Positions 18,301 to 27,715 are shown, counted from the first letter of the stretch. The stretch is 64,000 bases of DNA from Rahnella woolbedingensis (GCF_003602095.1 NZ_RAHH01000003.1:1-64000), one strand, 5' to 3'. Numbers and translations are program-made. Notes: generated by a model from the sequence alone, not told the origin.

Positions 18301-21300
18301 TGCAGGCTATACCTGAAGGTCCGCAAACGGTTCTGGTGACGGCAACCGACAGCGCGGGTAACGAGGGCACAGTCAGCAGCGCCATCACTGTGGATTACAC
18401 GCTGCCAACGCTGACCTTCGATCCGGTCGCAACGGACGACATCATTAATGCGGCCGAAGCACTGCAGCCGGTGGTGATCAGCGGCACGTCTGACATCCCG
18501 GATGCCGGACAAACTGTTTCTGTGGTGCTGAACTTCAACAATGTGACTTACACCGCCGTCGTCCAGCCGGACGGCACCTGGAGTTTCACGCTGCCGAGTT
18601 CTGTGGTGCAGGCGCTGGCTGATACCACTTACACGCTTTCAGCTTCAATCACTGACGCGGCGGGTAATACCACCACGGGCAACCATACCTTCACCGTCGA
18701 TGCGGCGGCGGCAGATTTGCCAACGCTGACCATCACGGCGGTGGCCGGTGACGACTACATTAATGCCACCGAAAAAGCCGATGGTTTCCCAATCAGCGGG
18801 ACATCAACGAATCTGGAAGTCGGCCAGCCAGTGACGGTGGTCTTTAACGGCGTGTCTTATACCACCAACGTGCTGGCCGGAGGTGCCTGGACGCTTAACG
18901 TGCCTGCGTCAGCGCTGGGTAGTGTCTCTGACGGTCCGACCACCGTGACCGCCAGTGCCAGTGATACGTCCGGTAACCCGGCGTCTGCGACCCACAACGC
19001 CACTGTGATTGCTGAGCCGGGCGACCTGCCGACCCTGAGCATCAATACGATTTCCGGCGATGATTACATCAACATCCTTGAGCACAATCAGGGGATGACC
19101 GTCAGCGGTACCTCCACCCACGTCCCTGTGGGCGGTACGGTCACTGTGGTGATCACCGGCGAATCCTATACCGCGACGTATACCGCTACCGTGCAGGCCG
19201 ACGGCAGCTGGAGCTTCCCGATGACGGCGGCTGAGGTTCAGGCGTTGCCTGCGGGTAATAATACCTTCACCGCTACTGCGGATGACGTGGCGCAAAACGT
19301 CGCTACGGCAACGCATGATGTGGCCGTTGATACCATTGCACCGATACTGACAGTGACTGTCGATACCGGCGGTGATGACATCATCAATCTGGCTGAAGCG
19401 GCGCTCGGTATTCCGGTCAGCGGCACCACGGATCCAAATCTGACCGTGACCGTCACACTTAACGGTAAAGATTACACCACCACCGCAGACGGTTCAGGCA
19501 TCTGGAGCCTGACCATTCCGGGCGTGGATGTGCAGGCCATCACGACGGATGGCACCAAAACCATTGGTGTCAGCGTCACCGATCCTGCCGGGAATAATCT
19601 CACTACTTCGGCTGATTTCACGCTCTCCTCGCATGCGTTACCAACGCTGACGATTGGCGTGATTGCCGGTGACGGCGTTCTGAACATCAGTGAAGCTGCC
19701 AACGGTTTCAACCTGAGCGGAAGCAGTTCAGGTCTGGCGCCGGGAACTGTCGTGCAGGTCACGGTTCCGGGACTTGCGGATCCTATCTCCGGTACCGTCA
19801 ATCCCGACGGGCTCGGCTGGACGGCGACCGTACCACCGGGTCTGCTCAGCGGTCTGACTACCGGCATTGTGCAGGTGACCGTGACGGCAGAAGACGTGGC
19901 CGGTAACCCGGCGTCTTCCTCTGCCAGTCTGGATATCGAACTGTCTGCGCTGCCATTACCGACCATCAATACGCCGTTTGTGGATGGCATTCTTAATGCC
20001 GCCGAAGCGGCGGGTAATCAGCTGATTACCGGTACCACCGGCATTACCGGCGCGGGTCAGACCGTTGTGGTGACTGTCGATGGCACGCCAGTGCTGGCCA
20101 CCGTCGCCAGTGACGGCACCTGGACGGCGACCGTGCCTTCCGCCGTGTTGCTGGGGCTGACAGACGCACAGCACACCATCAGCGTGACAGCAACCGACAG
20201 CGCAGGGAATACCAGCGCGCCGGGAACCCTTGATTTCACCGCGCTGACGCATGTTCTGCCAGTGGCTGGCATTAACGTGCCATTCGGTGACGGCATTCTG
20301 AATCTGCAAGAAGCGTCAGATCCGGCGGGACAAACCATTACCGGTACCACCGGGATCACCAGTCCGGGGCAGACCGTCACCGTGGTCATTAACGGCAATG
20401 CGGTACCGGTCGACGTCATTTCGGCGGCGGGAACCTGGAGTGTTTCGCTCACGTCAGCCCAGCTGCTGGCCTTGCAGGACGGTACCTGGCCGGTCGTGGT
20501 GACGGTGACCGACAGCGCAGGTAACACTTCTGTGCTGCCGGTTTCTGTGGGCGTTCAGATCCACACCGTACCTGTGCCGACCATTGATCTGCCATTCGGT
20601 GACGGCACGCTGAACATTGCGGAGTCTGTGGCTGTTACCGGCCAGACACTGACTGGTACCACCGGTGAAACAGGCCCAGGGCAAACGGTCAGCGTGGCAA
20701 TTGCGGGCATGACCGGCAGTCCGTTCACGGCAACGGTGGATCCGGCGACCGGCAACTGGAGTCTGAACCTGACGCCTGTTCAGCTGGCATCACTCGGGAC
20801 ATCGACGGCGTCTCACGACATCACTGTCACAGCGACGGATTCTGTGGGTAACCATAACGATGCGACGGTCAGCTTTACGTCGCATCTGTCCGGACCGGTG
20901 CCTGTTATCAATCCACCATTCACTGATGGCAGCCTGAATATTACAGAAGCGGCCGGTGTGAATGTCATCACCGGTAACACCGGCATCACCGGCGACAACC
21001 AGAACGTCAAACTGACCATTGATGTGAACGGCACGACTTATACCGCGACTGTCGATCCGACAACCGGTGACTGGGCGGTAAGCCTGCCTGCGGGCGTGCT
21101 GAGTTCTCTGGGCAGCGGTACGCATGATATCAACGTGACGGTGACCGATGCCGCAGGCAACAGTTCGCCAGCGACGCTGCCATTCATCAGCTACCTCACC
21201 GCGCCGGATGTCACCATCAATACGCCATTTGGTGATGGTTATCTGAGTGCCGCCGAAGCCGCCGCGGCTGCCACAACGCCAATCATCCTCAGCGGGACGA

Positions 21301-24300
21301 CGGGAGTAACTGGCACCGGGCAAAGCGTGGTGGTTTTTGTCGGGGGGATCCCTATTTCGGGCGCGACGGTAGATGCGAACGGTAACTGGACGGTTTCTCT
21401 GACTTCGGGCGAAATCGCCGATCTGCCGCAGGGCCCGCAGCAAATCAGCGTGACCGCGACGGACGGCGGCGGTAATACCGATTCGGCCTCAGCTGATATC
21501 GGCATTTCCGTCACGCTGCTTCCGGCCGTGGCAGTCACATCCTTCGCCGGTACCGGTTTTGATCTGACGTATGCAGAAAGCCAGAGCCCGCAAACCATCA
21601 CCGGTTCAACGGCGAATGTGCAGGCCGGACAACAGGTCACGGTGACGGTCGGTGGTATTTCGCATCAGGCTACCGTGCAGGGCGACGGCACCTGGAGTGC
21701 CACCTTTACACCCGCTGAACTGGCAACGCTCGACAGCGCGGACACGATCACCGCTTCTGTGAGTGACCTGGCCGGTAACACGGCAAATCTGCTGGCGCCT
21801 CAGGCTATTACTGTTGATCTGCCGCCACCGCCATTGACCCCAACGCTGAGCATCGATCCGGTGACCGGCGACAACATCATTAACGTGGCGGATGGCAATC
21901 TGACGACTATTACGGTGTCTGGTAAGGTGCTCAATATCCCGGATACCACTTTGGTCACCGTTACCGTCGGGGGAGATCAGCATATTGCCGTGGTGACCGG
22001 CGGTGTCTGGTCAATTGCAGTACCCGCCAGTGACTTTACCGATGGCACCACCACCATTACCGCATCTACATTAATTCCGTCAACCAATGCGACCAGCAAC
22101 GTGCTGGTGGATCTCACCGCGCCGGTGGTGACCATTAACGACTTTACCGCTGATAACACCATTAACAACCTTGAATCGAAATCGTCGCAGACCATTTCGG
22201 GGACGGTTGCTGATAACAACAATAATGATGTGGGCAGTGTGGTGACCGTGACGCTCAACGGCAAAACCTACACCACGACGGTGCTGACCGGCGGCGTCTG
22301 GTCGGTCAGTGTGCCTGCCGCCGATCTGCAGGCATTGCCACAAACGGCTACCGGCGGAGTTAACGTCATTACCGCAACGGTGACAGATGCCGCAGGGAAT
22401 ACAGGCAATGCAACACCGCATCCGATCACTGTCGATACCACCGCGCCGTTGCTGGCGCTGGATGTGGTCGCCGGGAATAACGTCATCAATCTGGTGGAAT
22501 CACTGGCCAACGTACTGGTCGGCGGGACATCCAGCGGGGCTGACGGTCAGACGGTGAACGTCACACTAGGCGGCGCGTCGATTGGTACGGCACTTATTCA
22601 GCCGGGCGGGGCATGGTCGCTCAACCTGACGCCAGCGCAGTTGCTGTTGCTTAACGACGGCACCCTGACACTGGCGGCCACGGTAATGGATGCGGCGGGT
22701 AACACCACCAGCGTCAGTACCGGTCTGGATATCTTCTTCAACAAACTGCTCGCACTGAATGTGACCAGCGGTCTGGGGCTGACGGATGGCTTCCTCAATC
22801 TGGCGGAATCGCAGGTGGCGCAAACCATCAGCGGGACGGCGATTGGTGCAGGCGTGGGGTCTGTGGTCTCGACCATCATCAATGGCACGCCGCTGTCGGC
22901 AATCGTCGGGGCTAACGGTGCGTGGTCACTGAACATTCCGGCGGCGGTGCTCGGTGCACTGGGTGATGGTCAGCAGGTGCTGAACCTGAATCTGACCGAT
23001 GCAGCAGGCAACGTGACCGCCTCCGTACTGAATCTGGACGTTATTAAAACGCTGCCAGTGCTGGGCAATCTGGATCCGCTCTTTGGTGGCAATGGCCTGC
23101 TGAATGCGGCGGAATCTCTGCTGGCACAAACTATCGGCGGCGCAGCGACGGCGGTGGACGGCACCTTAGTCACCGTGACGCTCGGCGGTAAAACTTACAC
23201 CACCACGGTAACGGCGGGCACCTGGAACCTTCAGATCCAGCCGGGCGATCTGGGTGCGCTGCTTGATGGCAATCTGAATCTGGGTATCACCCTGACAGAC
23301 CCGGCAGGCAACACGTCTTCTACCACTATTCCGGTGGGGATAGCCATCCACAATCTGCCACAAGTGGTGCTCAACACCGTGTTTGGCGACGGCGTGCTCA
23401 ACATCGCCGATCTGCTGGTCAATCAGACGATCAGCGGTACCGTCTCGAATGTGGCAGAGGGCACAGCCATCGCAGTGCATGTCGGTACGCAAACTATTAA
23501 CGGCGTCGTTGATGCGACGGGGCATTTCCTGGTCACCGTTCCGCCATCCGTGCTCGGCTTGCTGAGTGGCACAACCGCGGCAGTCAGCGTTACGGTGGCT
23601 GATGCGGCCGGAAACGTCGGTTCGGCGGCAGCGAATGCGGTGCTGGATCTGGTGAGACCGGTGATCAATGTCACTTCGGTGCTGGGCGATGGCCTGCTCA
23701 ATGCTGCGGATGCCCTGACGACTCAGGTGATTGGCGGCACCGTCGGCGGCGTCGCGGCGGGCACGCAGGTTCAGGTTTCGCTGGGCGGGAAAACCTTCCT
23801 CGGCGCGACCGACGGTACCGGCGCATTCAGCATCACCCTGCAACCGGGTGACCTGAAAGCGCTGGGTGACGGCACCTTCCCGGTCGTGGTTTCTGTTACC
23901 GATGCTGGCGGTAATACCAGCACCAGCAGCAGCACGCTGACTTCCATCATCAACGCAGTACCGAAAATTGTGCTGGATCCTGTTTTCGGTGCAGACGGCA
24001 TCCTGAACGCGGCGGAAGCGCTGCTGACGCAAACTATCAGCGGGACAGTCACTAACGGGCATGTTGGCGAAACGGTCAACATTAACGTCGGCGGCGGCCT
24101 GATTAACCTGACGGCAACCGTGGGCAGTGACGGCACGTTCTCCGCTTCTCTGACACCGCTTCAGCTGGCCGGATTGCTGGACGGCAATCTGACCATCGTC
24201 ACCACCGTGACCGATGCGGTGGGTAACACGGCGTCGAATACCGTGGGGCTGAGTGTCGGTATCCATAATCTGCCGTCGATTGTTCTTAATCCGGTCTTTG

Positions 24301-26201
24301 GCGATGGCGTGCTGAACGTCGTTGACCTGCTGACCGGCCAGACCATCAGCGGTATTGCGACCAACGTTGCGCAGGGTACGCAGGTGCAGATTTCCCTGAA
24401 TGGCAAAAACTATCTTGCCACCGTGGGAGTGGGCGGCGCATTCAGCGTGACGGTGCCGGTGACGGATCTGGGCGCCATTCTCAATGGTACACAATCGGTC
24501 GTCGCCAGCCTGGTGGATGGCACCGGCAACACGGCGTCTGTCAGCAATCTGCTGAACGTGGTATCGCAGTCTCTGCCTACCATTACGATCAACCCGCTGT
24601 TTGGCGATGGTCTGCTGAACGCGGCGGATGCGCTGCTGACGCAAACCATCAGCGGTACCACTACCAACGCGCAGGGCTCAACCGTGACCCTGAACGTCGG
24701 CGGAAATACCCTGACCGCGCTGGTGAAAGCCGATGGCACCTTCAGCGTGGCTATCCCGCAACTGACTCTGTCCAGCCTGCTCGACGGTACGCTGAACGTC
24801 GGTGCTTCCATCACTAACGCCGCCGGTCATTCAACCAGCGGAAGCGCAACCGCAACGGTCGGTATTCACCTCCTGCCAACGCTGTCACTCGGCACGTTGT
24901 TTGGCGGCGACGGTTACCTGAATGCTGCCGAAGCGGGCGCTAACACCAACGTAACCGGGACTTCAAACCTGCTTAACGGCACGGTGTCGGTGACGATTGG
25001 AGGCGTGACGCACACCGGCACCATCACCAACGGCGCGTGGAGTGTGCCGTTTACCTCAGCAGAGCTGAAAGGGCTGGCGGATGGCTCGACGCAGGTTTCT
25101 GTCTCGGTCGCAGACGTTGTGGGTAACACCGCGATTATCTCTGATCCGCTGAATGTGCTGACACACGCGCTGCCGCTGGTGGCGCTGAATCCATTACTCG
25201 GGCTGACGCTCGGTGTGGTCGGCGGCATCCTCGGTGGTCAGGGGCTGACGCTGAGCGGGACCAGCCGCAATATCGCACAAGGTGGCCAGGTCAGCGTCAC
25301 GCTGCTGGGCAATACGCTGGCGGGGACCGTGCAGGGGGATGGTTCGTGGACAGTAAAACTTTCCAGTGCGCTGCTGAGCAGTTACGGACTGGTGGGCTTA
25401 CTGAACGCACTGCTCGGCGCGATTGTTGAGCTGAAAGCGGTCGATGCGGCCGGTAACGGATTTGATGCTCACGTCGGGCTGACGGTCGGTTCTTCATTAC
25501 CGGCTGAACCCGCAACGCTGATGGCAACGTCACAGGCAGTGGACGATACCCATACGCTGGCGGCGGTTCACACCTCCGATACCAGCAGTTCCACCACTGA
25601 TACCAGCACAACGCACGCCGCCAGTACGCTGACGGATCCGCTGGTGACAACGGACACCAGTGCTTCAACCACCACCACCCACGACACCACCACGGCGGAC
25701 ACCACCGCGCATGCGGACACGGCGTTCTCCATTGGCGGTGTGACCCTCGACCTGACGGCAACGGACGGCGTCGCCATCGGCGGTGCGGGCAACGATACCA
25801 TTTCGGTTCATACGCTCGATTTCTCGCAAATCGACGGCGGAACCGGTGTCGATACCTTACTGCTGGCGGGCACCAATCAGCATCTGGATCTGACCGTACT
25901 CGGGCTGAAAGTCGAGCATATCGACATCTTCGACCTGGGGACTTCCGGCACCAACAGCATCTCGCTGAATCTGCATGAGGCGCTGAACGTGAAGGACAAT
26001 CCCACTGACGAAGTGATCATCAAAGGGGGCGAGGGCAGTCTGGTGAACCTGCAAATGGGCACCGACGGCGCATGGAACGAAAGCGGGCAACGCACGGTGG
26101 ATGGCCTGACCTTCGACGTTTATCACAACGCATCAATGGATGCATCGAACACCCTGGGAGACGTTCTGGTGCAACACGGTCTGCACGTACAACAGAGTTA
26201 A
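12345..26201 (+). CDS. Giant BapA/LapA-type adhesin secreted by type I system
   Basis: A 4618-aa surface adhesin expected to act in biofilm formation. Residues 1-140 resemble the BapA-type N-terminal prefix domain and end in a hydrophobic stretch (LGVLALGAGIAIAAG). A Gly/Asn linker follows (about 153-205, TGGGN units), then some forty Ig-like repeats of about 100 aa to about residue 4385, each with a DG-LN--EA start, a DGTWSV centre and a DAAGN end. After a Ser/Thr/Asp/His-rich spacer comes a C-terminal domain with GGAGNDTI and IDGGTGVDTLLL, features of RTX-type type I secretion signals. I noticed no cysteine. The exporter genes follow directly. The start is the ATG with CAGGGG upstream. Repeats this similar can be collapsed in assembly. 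Confidence 0.92.
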   Translation: MAQNGSVVIDILSRTNGAVVSQVSNASQDVTLNQLSIVRVHATRDAVTSYERVGNDLVIHMKDGRTVRYHSFFDTDGKGHHSELIFDDGVHPIEHAAFVDTGATAGAVPVVPAYETIPDVGVLVLDSSNFDPAVLGAVLGVLALGAGIAIAAGGGGGGGGGSGSSNNGGSDGGGNTGGGNTGGNSGGGNTGGGNTGGGNTGGATPTLTLAAFANENTVNQSAVQSTQTFSGSSTNAAAGSTIVLTINGKTFTTTVDGSGNWHVPLSAGELQTLADGTYVISVTLTNTSGETVTKSVTVVVDTTPPTLTVDPIDGDNVLDANEHQQPLTLTGTASVSEAGRSVDVVLNGVHYSATVGADGTWSVTIPTNVVSALAEGNYQLTASLTDAAGNSTSTPESFVINDSAGILTVNPISGDGQLNASEAQSPLVITGTTFNVPVGTQITVTVGSTVYHTTTTAGGGWNLSISPADLQALTDGSTTVTVSIVDSQGNTISQSTDLNVAIHGVPPTLDPAFGGDNTLDASESTTSQTLTGHTGLTGDGQTVTVTIGGQQITGTVSPDGTFTVQVPPSVLGTLPQGSNNIVVTVTDPAGNHNTITTPVSVDTVAPTLTVNPLEGDGYISVTEASADMTLTGTASVSEAGRPVVVTINGVDYTGAIVQPDGTWSVNIPAGSLSNLSQDVTVTATLTDAAGNATTNTSTVHVASDPTLPPLVTVNMFASDNIVDGAERQTAQTLSGTTTRVEAGQMVTITLNNHSYTATVGTDGKWSVIVPAADMIVLANGSQTITATVSDKAGNEAAPGTDTFNVDAGQEGISIAPISGDNIINVQETQDGVLVTGTTLGVATFELVQLQFGSLTRLALVQPDGTWSVQLTSNDLLAAAGTSGNLQFTATVQGMDGTTLSNSVSVNYDATSPVPTLNTPFGDGYLNIAEAATAETLSGTTGKTGDGQIVTVTLGGHTYNATVDGAGVWSVSLPSADLQALPAGNNAIVVNVTDSAGNTATLNGSAIVDLTAPTLTINPVSGDGYVNSAEAAADIAVTGTASITEAGNTVTVTVNGQPYTGIVAANGQWTVTIPAGALAGVADGQYPVTVQLADAAGNSTTITSNVQLATDPASAPTITLNAFAGDNILDGAEQQTAQTISGTTTHVEAGQVVNITLNSVVYNATVQADGSWSVSIPSSALGALTNGSVQIGAAVLDKAGNQATGSESFTVDNTQSGLSVNPVTGDNQLNAQEAAAGVTISGTSVNVPVNGVVTITLNGKTYTATVAVGGGWSTQVSAADLATLSDGKNTITVSATDALGQTVTGSDVLNVIIHNLPNATLDTPFGDSILNAAEAGVSQTLTGNTGVSGSGQTAIVTFGGQNYAAVVAADGSFSVSVPSSVLTAVGQGPTAVQVAVTDAAGNTSNISVPVSVDTVAPVVTITTPVAGDGTINAAEAGAIIPVSGTAGAGETGDTVTIELGGHTYSGTVGAGGAWTVNIPADALANVANGTYTLTATVTDAAGNAGTATAPVTVTADPALLPTLTVSAFAGDNTLDGAEQQTAQVISGTTTNVEAGQLVTVTLGAHTYTATVLASGAWSVSVPAADLQTLGDGPATISASVSDAAGNPAQGSDAITVNSTLGGISIDTIAGDNNINVAEAADGVTINGSTSNVPTGTTVTVSLGGNTFTTTTDAQGNWSVPIPSNVLTGLADGTSHVIATTISTDLGAVTTQQDVGIYTHPPVPTLNPPFGDGQLGTDEAAGAQTLTGTTGLTGDGQTVTVVIDGHTLTGTVATDGTWSVTVPAGTLTGATEGPTPVVVNVTDAAGNPGTITGSVNVDFTPPTLTLNPVATDNVINSQEVAGIIELSGTADVADAGQIVTLQFNGQTYQATVQGDGTWSADVPAGTLAGMADGSYTLTATLTDLAGNTTTLPETVTVVAAHPPVPTIDTPFGDTFLNQREADTDQTLTGTTGVLGAGQTVVVNIGGMDHNAAVDANGVWTVNISAVDLQAIPEGPQTVLVTATDSAGNEGTVSSAITVDYTLPTLTFDPVATDDIINAAEALQPVVISGTSDIPDAGQTVSVVLNFNNVTYTAVVQPDGTWSFTLPSSVVQALADTTYTLSASITDAAGNTTTGNHTFTVDAAAADLPTLTITAVAGDDYINATEKADGFPISGTSTNLEVGQPVTVVFNGVSYTTNVLAGGAWTLNVPASALGSVSDGPTTVTASASDTSGNPASATHNATVIAEPGDLPTLSINTISGDDYINILEHNQGMTVSGTSTHVPVGGTVTVVITGESYTATYTATVQADGSWSFPMTAAEVQALPAGNNTFTATADDVAQNVATATHDVAVDTIAPILTVTVDTGGDDIINLAEAALGIPVSGTTDPNLTVTVTLNGKDYTTTADGSGIWSLTIPGVDVQAITTDGTKTIGVSVTDPAGNNLTTSADFTLSSHALPTLTIGVIAGDGVLNISEAANGFNLSGSSSGLAPGTVVQVTVPGLADPISGTVNPDGLGWTATVPPGLLSGLTTGIVQVTVTAEDVAGNPASSSASLDIELSALPLPTINTPFVDGILNAAEAAGNQLITGTTGITGAGQTVVVTVDGTPVLATVASDGTWTATVPSAVLLGLTDAQHTISVTATDSAGNTSAPGTLDFTALTHVLPVAGINVPFGDGILNLQEASDPAGQTITGTTGITSPGQTVTVVINGNAVPVDVISAAGTWSVSLTSAQLLALQDGTWPVVVTVTDSAGNTSVLPVSVGVQIHTVPVPTIDLPFGDGTLNIAESVAVTGQTLTGTTGETGPGQTVSVAIAGMTGSPFTATVDPATGNWSLNLTPVQLASLGTSTASHDITVTATDSVGNHNDATVSFTSHLSGPVPVINPPFTDGSLNITEAAGVNVITGNTGITGDNQNVKLTIDVNGTTYTATVDPTTGDWAVSLPAGVLSSLGSGTHDINVTVTDAAGNSSPATLPFISYLTAPDVTINTPFGDGYLSAAEAAAAATTPIILSGTTGVTGTGQSVVVFVGGIPISGATVDANGNWTVSLTSGEIADLPQGPQQISVTATDGGGNTDSASADIGISVTLLPAVAVTSFAGTGFDLTYAESQSPQTITGSTANVQAGQQVTVTVGGISHQATVQGDGTWSATFTPAELATLDSADTITASVSDLAGNTANLLAPQAITVDLPPPPLTPTLSIDPVTGDNIINVADGNLTTITVSGKVLNIPDTTLVTVTVGGDQHIAVVTGGVWSIAVPASDFTDGTTTITASTLIPSTNATSNVLVDLTAPVVTINDFTADNTINNLESKSSQTISGTVADNNNNDVGSVVTVTLNGKTYTTTVLTGGVWSVSVPAADLQALPQTATGGVNVITATVTDAAGNTGNATPHPITVDTTAPLLALDVVAGNNVINLVESLANVLVGGTSSGADGQTVNVTLGGASIGTALIQPGGAWSLNLTPAQLLLLNDGTLTLAATVMDAAGNTTSVSTGLDIFFNKLLALNVTSGLGLTDGFLNLAESQVAQTISGTAIGAGVGSVVSTIINGTPLSAIVGANGAWSLNIPAAVLGALGDGQQVLNLNLTDAAGNVTASVLNLDVIKTLPVLGNLDPLFGGNGLLNAAESLLAQTIGGAATAVDGTLVTVTLGGKTYTTTVTAGTWNLQIQPGDLGALLDGNLNLGITLTDPAGNTSSTTIPVGIAIHNLPQVVLNTVFGDGVLNIADLLVNQTISGTVSNVAEGTAIAVHVGTQTINGVVDATGHFLVTVPPSVLGLLSGTTAAVSVTVADAAGNVGSAAANAVLDLVRPVINVTSVLGDGLLNAADALTTQVIGGTVGGVAAGTQVQVSLGGKTFLGATDGTGAFSITLQPGDLKALGDGTFPVVVSVTDAGGNTSTSSSTLTSIINAVPKIVLDPVFGADGILNAAEALLTQTISGTVTNGHVGETVNINVGGGLINLTATVGSDGTFSASLTPLQLAGLLDGNLTIVTTVTDAVGNTASNTVGLSVGIHNLPSIVLNPVFGDGVLNVVDLLTGQTISGIATNVAQGTQVQISLNGKNYLATVGVGGAFSVTVPVTDLGAILNGTQSVVASLVDGTGNTASVSNLLNVVSQSLPTITINPLFGDGLLNAADALLTQTISGTTTNAQGSTVTLNVGGNTLTALVKADGTFSVAIPQLTLSSLLDGTLNVGASITNAAGHSTSGSATATVGIHLLPTLSLGTLFGGDGYLNAAEAGANTNVTGTSNLLNGTVSVTIGGVTHTGTITNGAWSVPFTSAELKGLADGSTQVSVSVADVVGNTAIISDPLNVLTHALPLVALNPLLGLTLGVVGGILGGQGLTLSGTSRNIAQGGQVSVTLLGNTLAGTVQGDGSWTVKLSSALLSSYGLVGLLNALLGAIVELKAVDAAGNGFDAHVGLTVGSSLPAEPATLMATSQAVDDTHTLAAVHTSDTSSSTTDTSTTHAASTLTDPLVTTDTSASTTTTHDTTTADTTAHADTAFSIGGVTLDLTATDGVAIGGAGNDTISVHTLDFSQIDGGTGVDTLLLAGTNQHLDLTVLGLKVEHIDIFDLGTSGTNSISLNLHEALNVKDNPTDEVIIKGGEGSLVNLQMGTDGAWNESGQRTVDGLTFDVYHNASMDASNTLGDVLVQHGLHVQQS
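12801..12956 (+). repeat. Glycine/asparagine-rich linker repeat
   Basis: Low-complexity coding DNA: a run of glycine codons followed by tandem 15-bp units encoding GGGNT. It joins the N-terminal domain to the Ig-like array and is a likely slippage site. The antisense frame reads as proline repeats and is not a gene. Confidence 0.85.
12957..25500 (+). repeat. Ig-like domain array of the adhesin, with four-domain super-repeat
   Basis: About forty domains of roughly 300 bp each. In the first third the domains recur in the order A-B-C-D with a period near 1215 bp. The A type (DN-LDGAEQQTAQ, VEAGQ) starts near 14486, 15700 and 16917; B types near 13561, 14784, 16001 and 17217; C types near 13863, 15090, 16300 and 17515. 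From about 22900 to 25200 the units change to a DGLLNAA(E/D)ALLTQTISGT style. This suggests at least two rounds of domain amplification. Confidence 0.85.
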
Positions 26202-26206
26202 TGCTG

Positions 26207-26250
26207 TACGCCTCCCTCTGCGAAGGGGGAGGCGTAACACGCAAGCTTTT
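26207..26250 (+). terminator. Hairpin between adhesin and exporter genes (partial terminator or attenuator)
   Basis: A perfect 10-bp stem (26207-26216 and 26227-26236) with a 10-nt loop lies 6 bases after the adhesin stop. The only T run is TTTT at 26247-26250, so termination is probably incomplete. Some transcripts would then continue into the secretion genes at lower level. Confidence 0.55.
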
Positions 26251-26290
26251 AAAAAAACAAAAAAATCGGCGTAATTAAGTGGTGTCGGTA

Positions 26291-27667
26291 ATGAAAAAAA
26301 AGAGAGCAATACGGCAAATCGCCGTTGTGTTGGGCACCTTGTGCCTGGCGGGGTTAACAGGGAATACGGGTGTGATGGCGGCGGAAAAACAGCCGGAATT
26401 TAACTGGCAGGCGGCACCCACGGAGGAAATGCGCGCCAGCCTGACGTTACGGGATGCCATTCTGCGGGCGTTCGCGCGTAACCCGCAAATAGCGGAAGCG
26501 GCGGCGCAAATCCGCGTCGGCGGCGGGAATCTGGACGCGGCGAAAAGTGCGTGGTATCCGCAGGTTTCATTACAAGGGTCAGCAGGGCAATCGCGGCAGA
26601 CCTATTCATCAGGTGACCAGAGCAGCAACGGATCGGCGGGGATTCAGCTCAGCCAGCTGCTGTGGGACTTTGGTAAAACCAACGGCAGTATCGGTGAGCA
26701 GGAATACCTGTCGGATTCCTATCGCTTTTCGCTTTACAGCACCATGACCGATGTGGCGCTGAGCACCATGCAGGCGTACCTCTCGGTGAAACGCTTTCAG
26801 GCGTTAAGCGTGGCGGCGCAGGACAATATCGAATCGCTCACCCGCGTGAAAGATACGGCGAAGCTGCGCTCGGACGCCGGGCTGAGTTCTCAGTCTGACG
26901 TGTTGCAAGCGGAAACCCGCATTGCCGGTATGCGTGCCACAGTTGAACAATACCGCGCGCAGGAACGTTCCGCACAGGCGCAACTGACCGTGCTGACCGG
27001 CGTGGTTTCGAACAACTTGCCGGACTTGCCGGAAAGTCTCCTCAATCAGAAAGTCACTCTCGACAAAATCCCCTACGAAAACAGCACGCTGGTGCGCGCC
27101 GCACAGGCCAAGCAGCAGGCGGCGATTGAGCAGGTCAATCAGGCAGAAGCCCAGCACTGGCCGACGGTCAAAGTTCAGGCCGGTCGCACCCGTTATGACA
27201 ACAACGGTACCACCGGTTCTTACTGGGATGACCAGCTCCAGCTGGCGGTAGACGCCCCGGTGTATCAGGGCGGCGCGGTCAGTGCCAAAGTCCGGGCGGC
27301 AGAAGGGCAACGGCAGGCGGCGCAGGCGGATGTCGAAAAAGCCAAGCTGGATATCAACCAGAAAGCCTCAACGGCCTACGCCGACATGATCGGCGGTCAG
27401 CAGCGGCAGATCGCGGGTGAAGAACAGTATTCCAGCGCCACACATACCCGCAGCGTGTATCAGGACGAATACAAACTCAGTAAACGCAGCCTGAACGATT
27501 TACTCAGTGTCGAACAGGACGTCTTTCAGGCGGACACGTCGCGCATCGGCGCGCTTTATGACGGCTGGGATGCCACCGTGCGGTACGCCGCGGCGGTGGA
27601 CAATCTTGTCGATATGTTAGGTATCGACCGGCAGAAACAATCAGGTGACACCATCCCGGCGCTGTAA
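26291..27667 (+). CDS. TolC-family outer membrane channel of the type I system (LapE-like)
   Basis: Outer membrane factor of 458 aa that would form the exit duct for the adhesin. The signal peptide MKKKRAIRQIAVVLGTLCLAGLTG ends near VMAAE. The mature part has the duplicated helical TolC layout: SLTLRDAILRAFARNPQI at the front, LLWDFGKTNGSI, RVKDTAKLRSDAGLSSQSDVLQAE, then a second half with YQGGAVSAKVRAAEGQ and YKLSKRSLNDLLSVEQDVFQA. I chose the ATG at 26291 because the signal peptide starts there; a GTG 12 bases earlier is in frame. It is first in the exporter cluster and reads into the ABC gene after 48 bp. Confidence 0.9.
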   Translation: MKKKRAIRQIAVVLGTLCLAGLTGNTGVMAAEKQPEFNWQAAPTEEMRASLTLRDAILRAFARNPQIAEAAAQIRVGGGNLDAAKSAWYPQVSLQGSAGQSRQTYSSGDQSSNGSAGIQLSQLLWDFGKTNGSIGEQEYLSDSYRFSLYSTMTDVALSTMQAYLSVKRFQALSVAAQDNIESLTRVKDTAKLRSDAGLSSQSDVLQAETRIAGMRATVEQYRAQERSAQAQLTVLTGVVSNNLPDLPESLLNQKVTLDKIPYENSTLVRAAQAKQQAAIEQVNQAEAQHWPTVKVQAGRTRYDNNGTTGSYWDDQLQLAVDAPVYQGGAVSAKVRAAEGQRQAAQADVEKAKLDINQKASTAYADMIGGQQRQIAGEEQYSSATHTRSVYQDEYKLSKRSLNDLLSVEQDVFQADTSRIGALYDGWDATVRYAAAVDNLVDMLGIDRQKQSGDTIPAL

Positions 27668-27715
27668 GGCGAAACAGGCCGTGGGAACCCAGAAGCATTC
27701 GATACCGAGGTTGAA

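Noticed and set aside
12747-26126. Many long minus-strand open frames opposite the adhesin gene, some of 300-490 codons
   Set aside because: They follow the GC-rich repetitive codons of the adhesin in antisense, lack family features, and repeat with the domain period.
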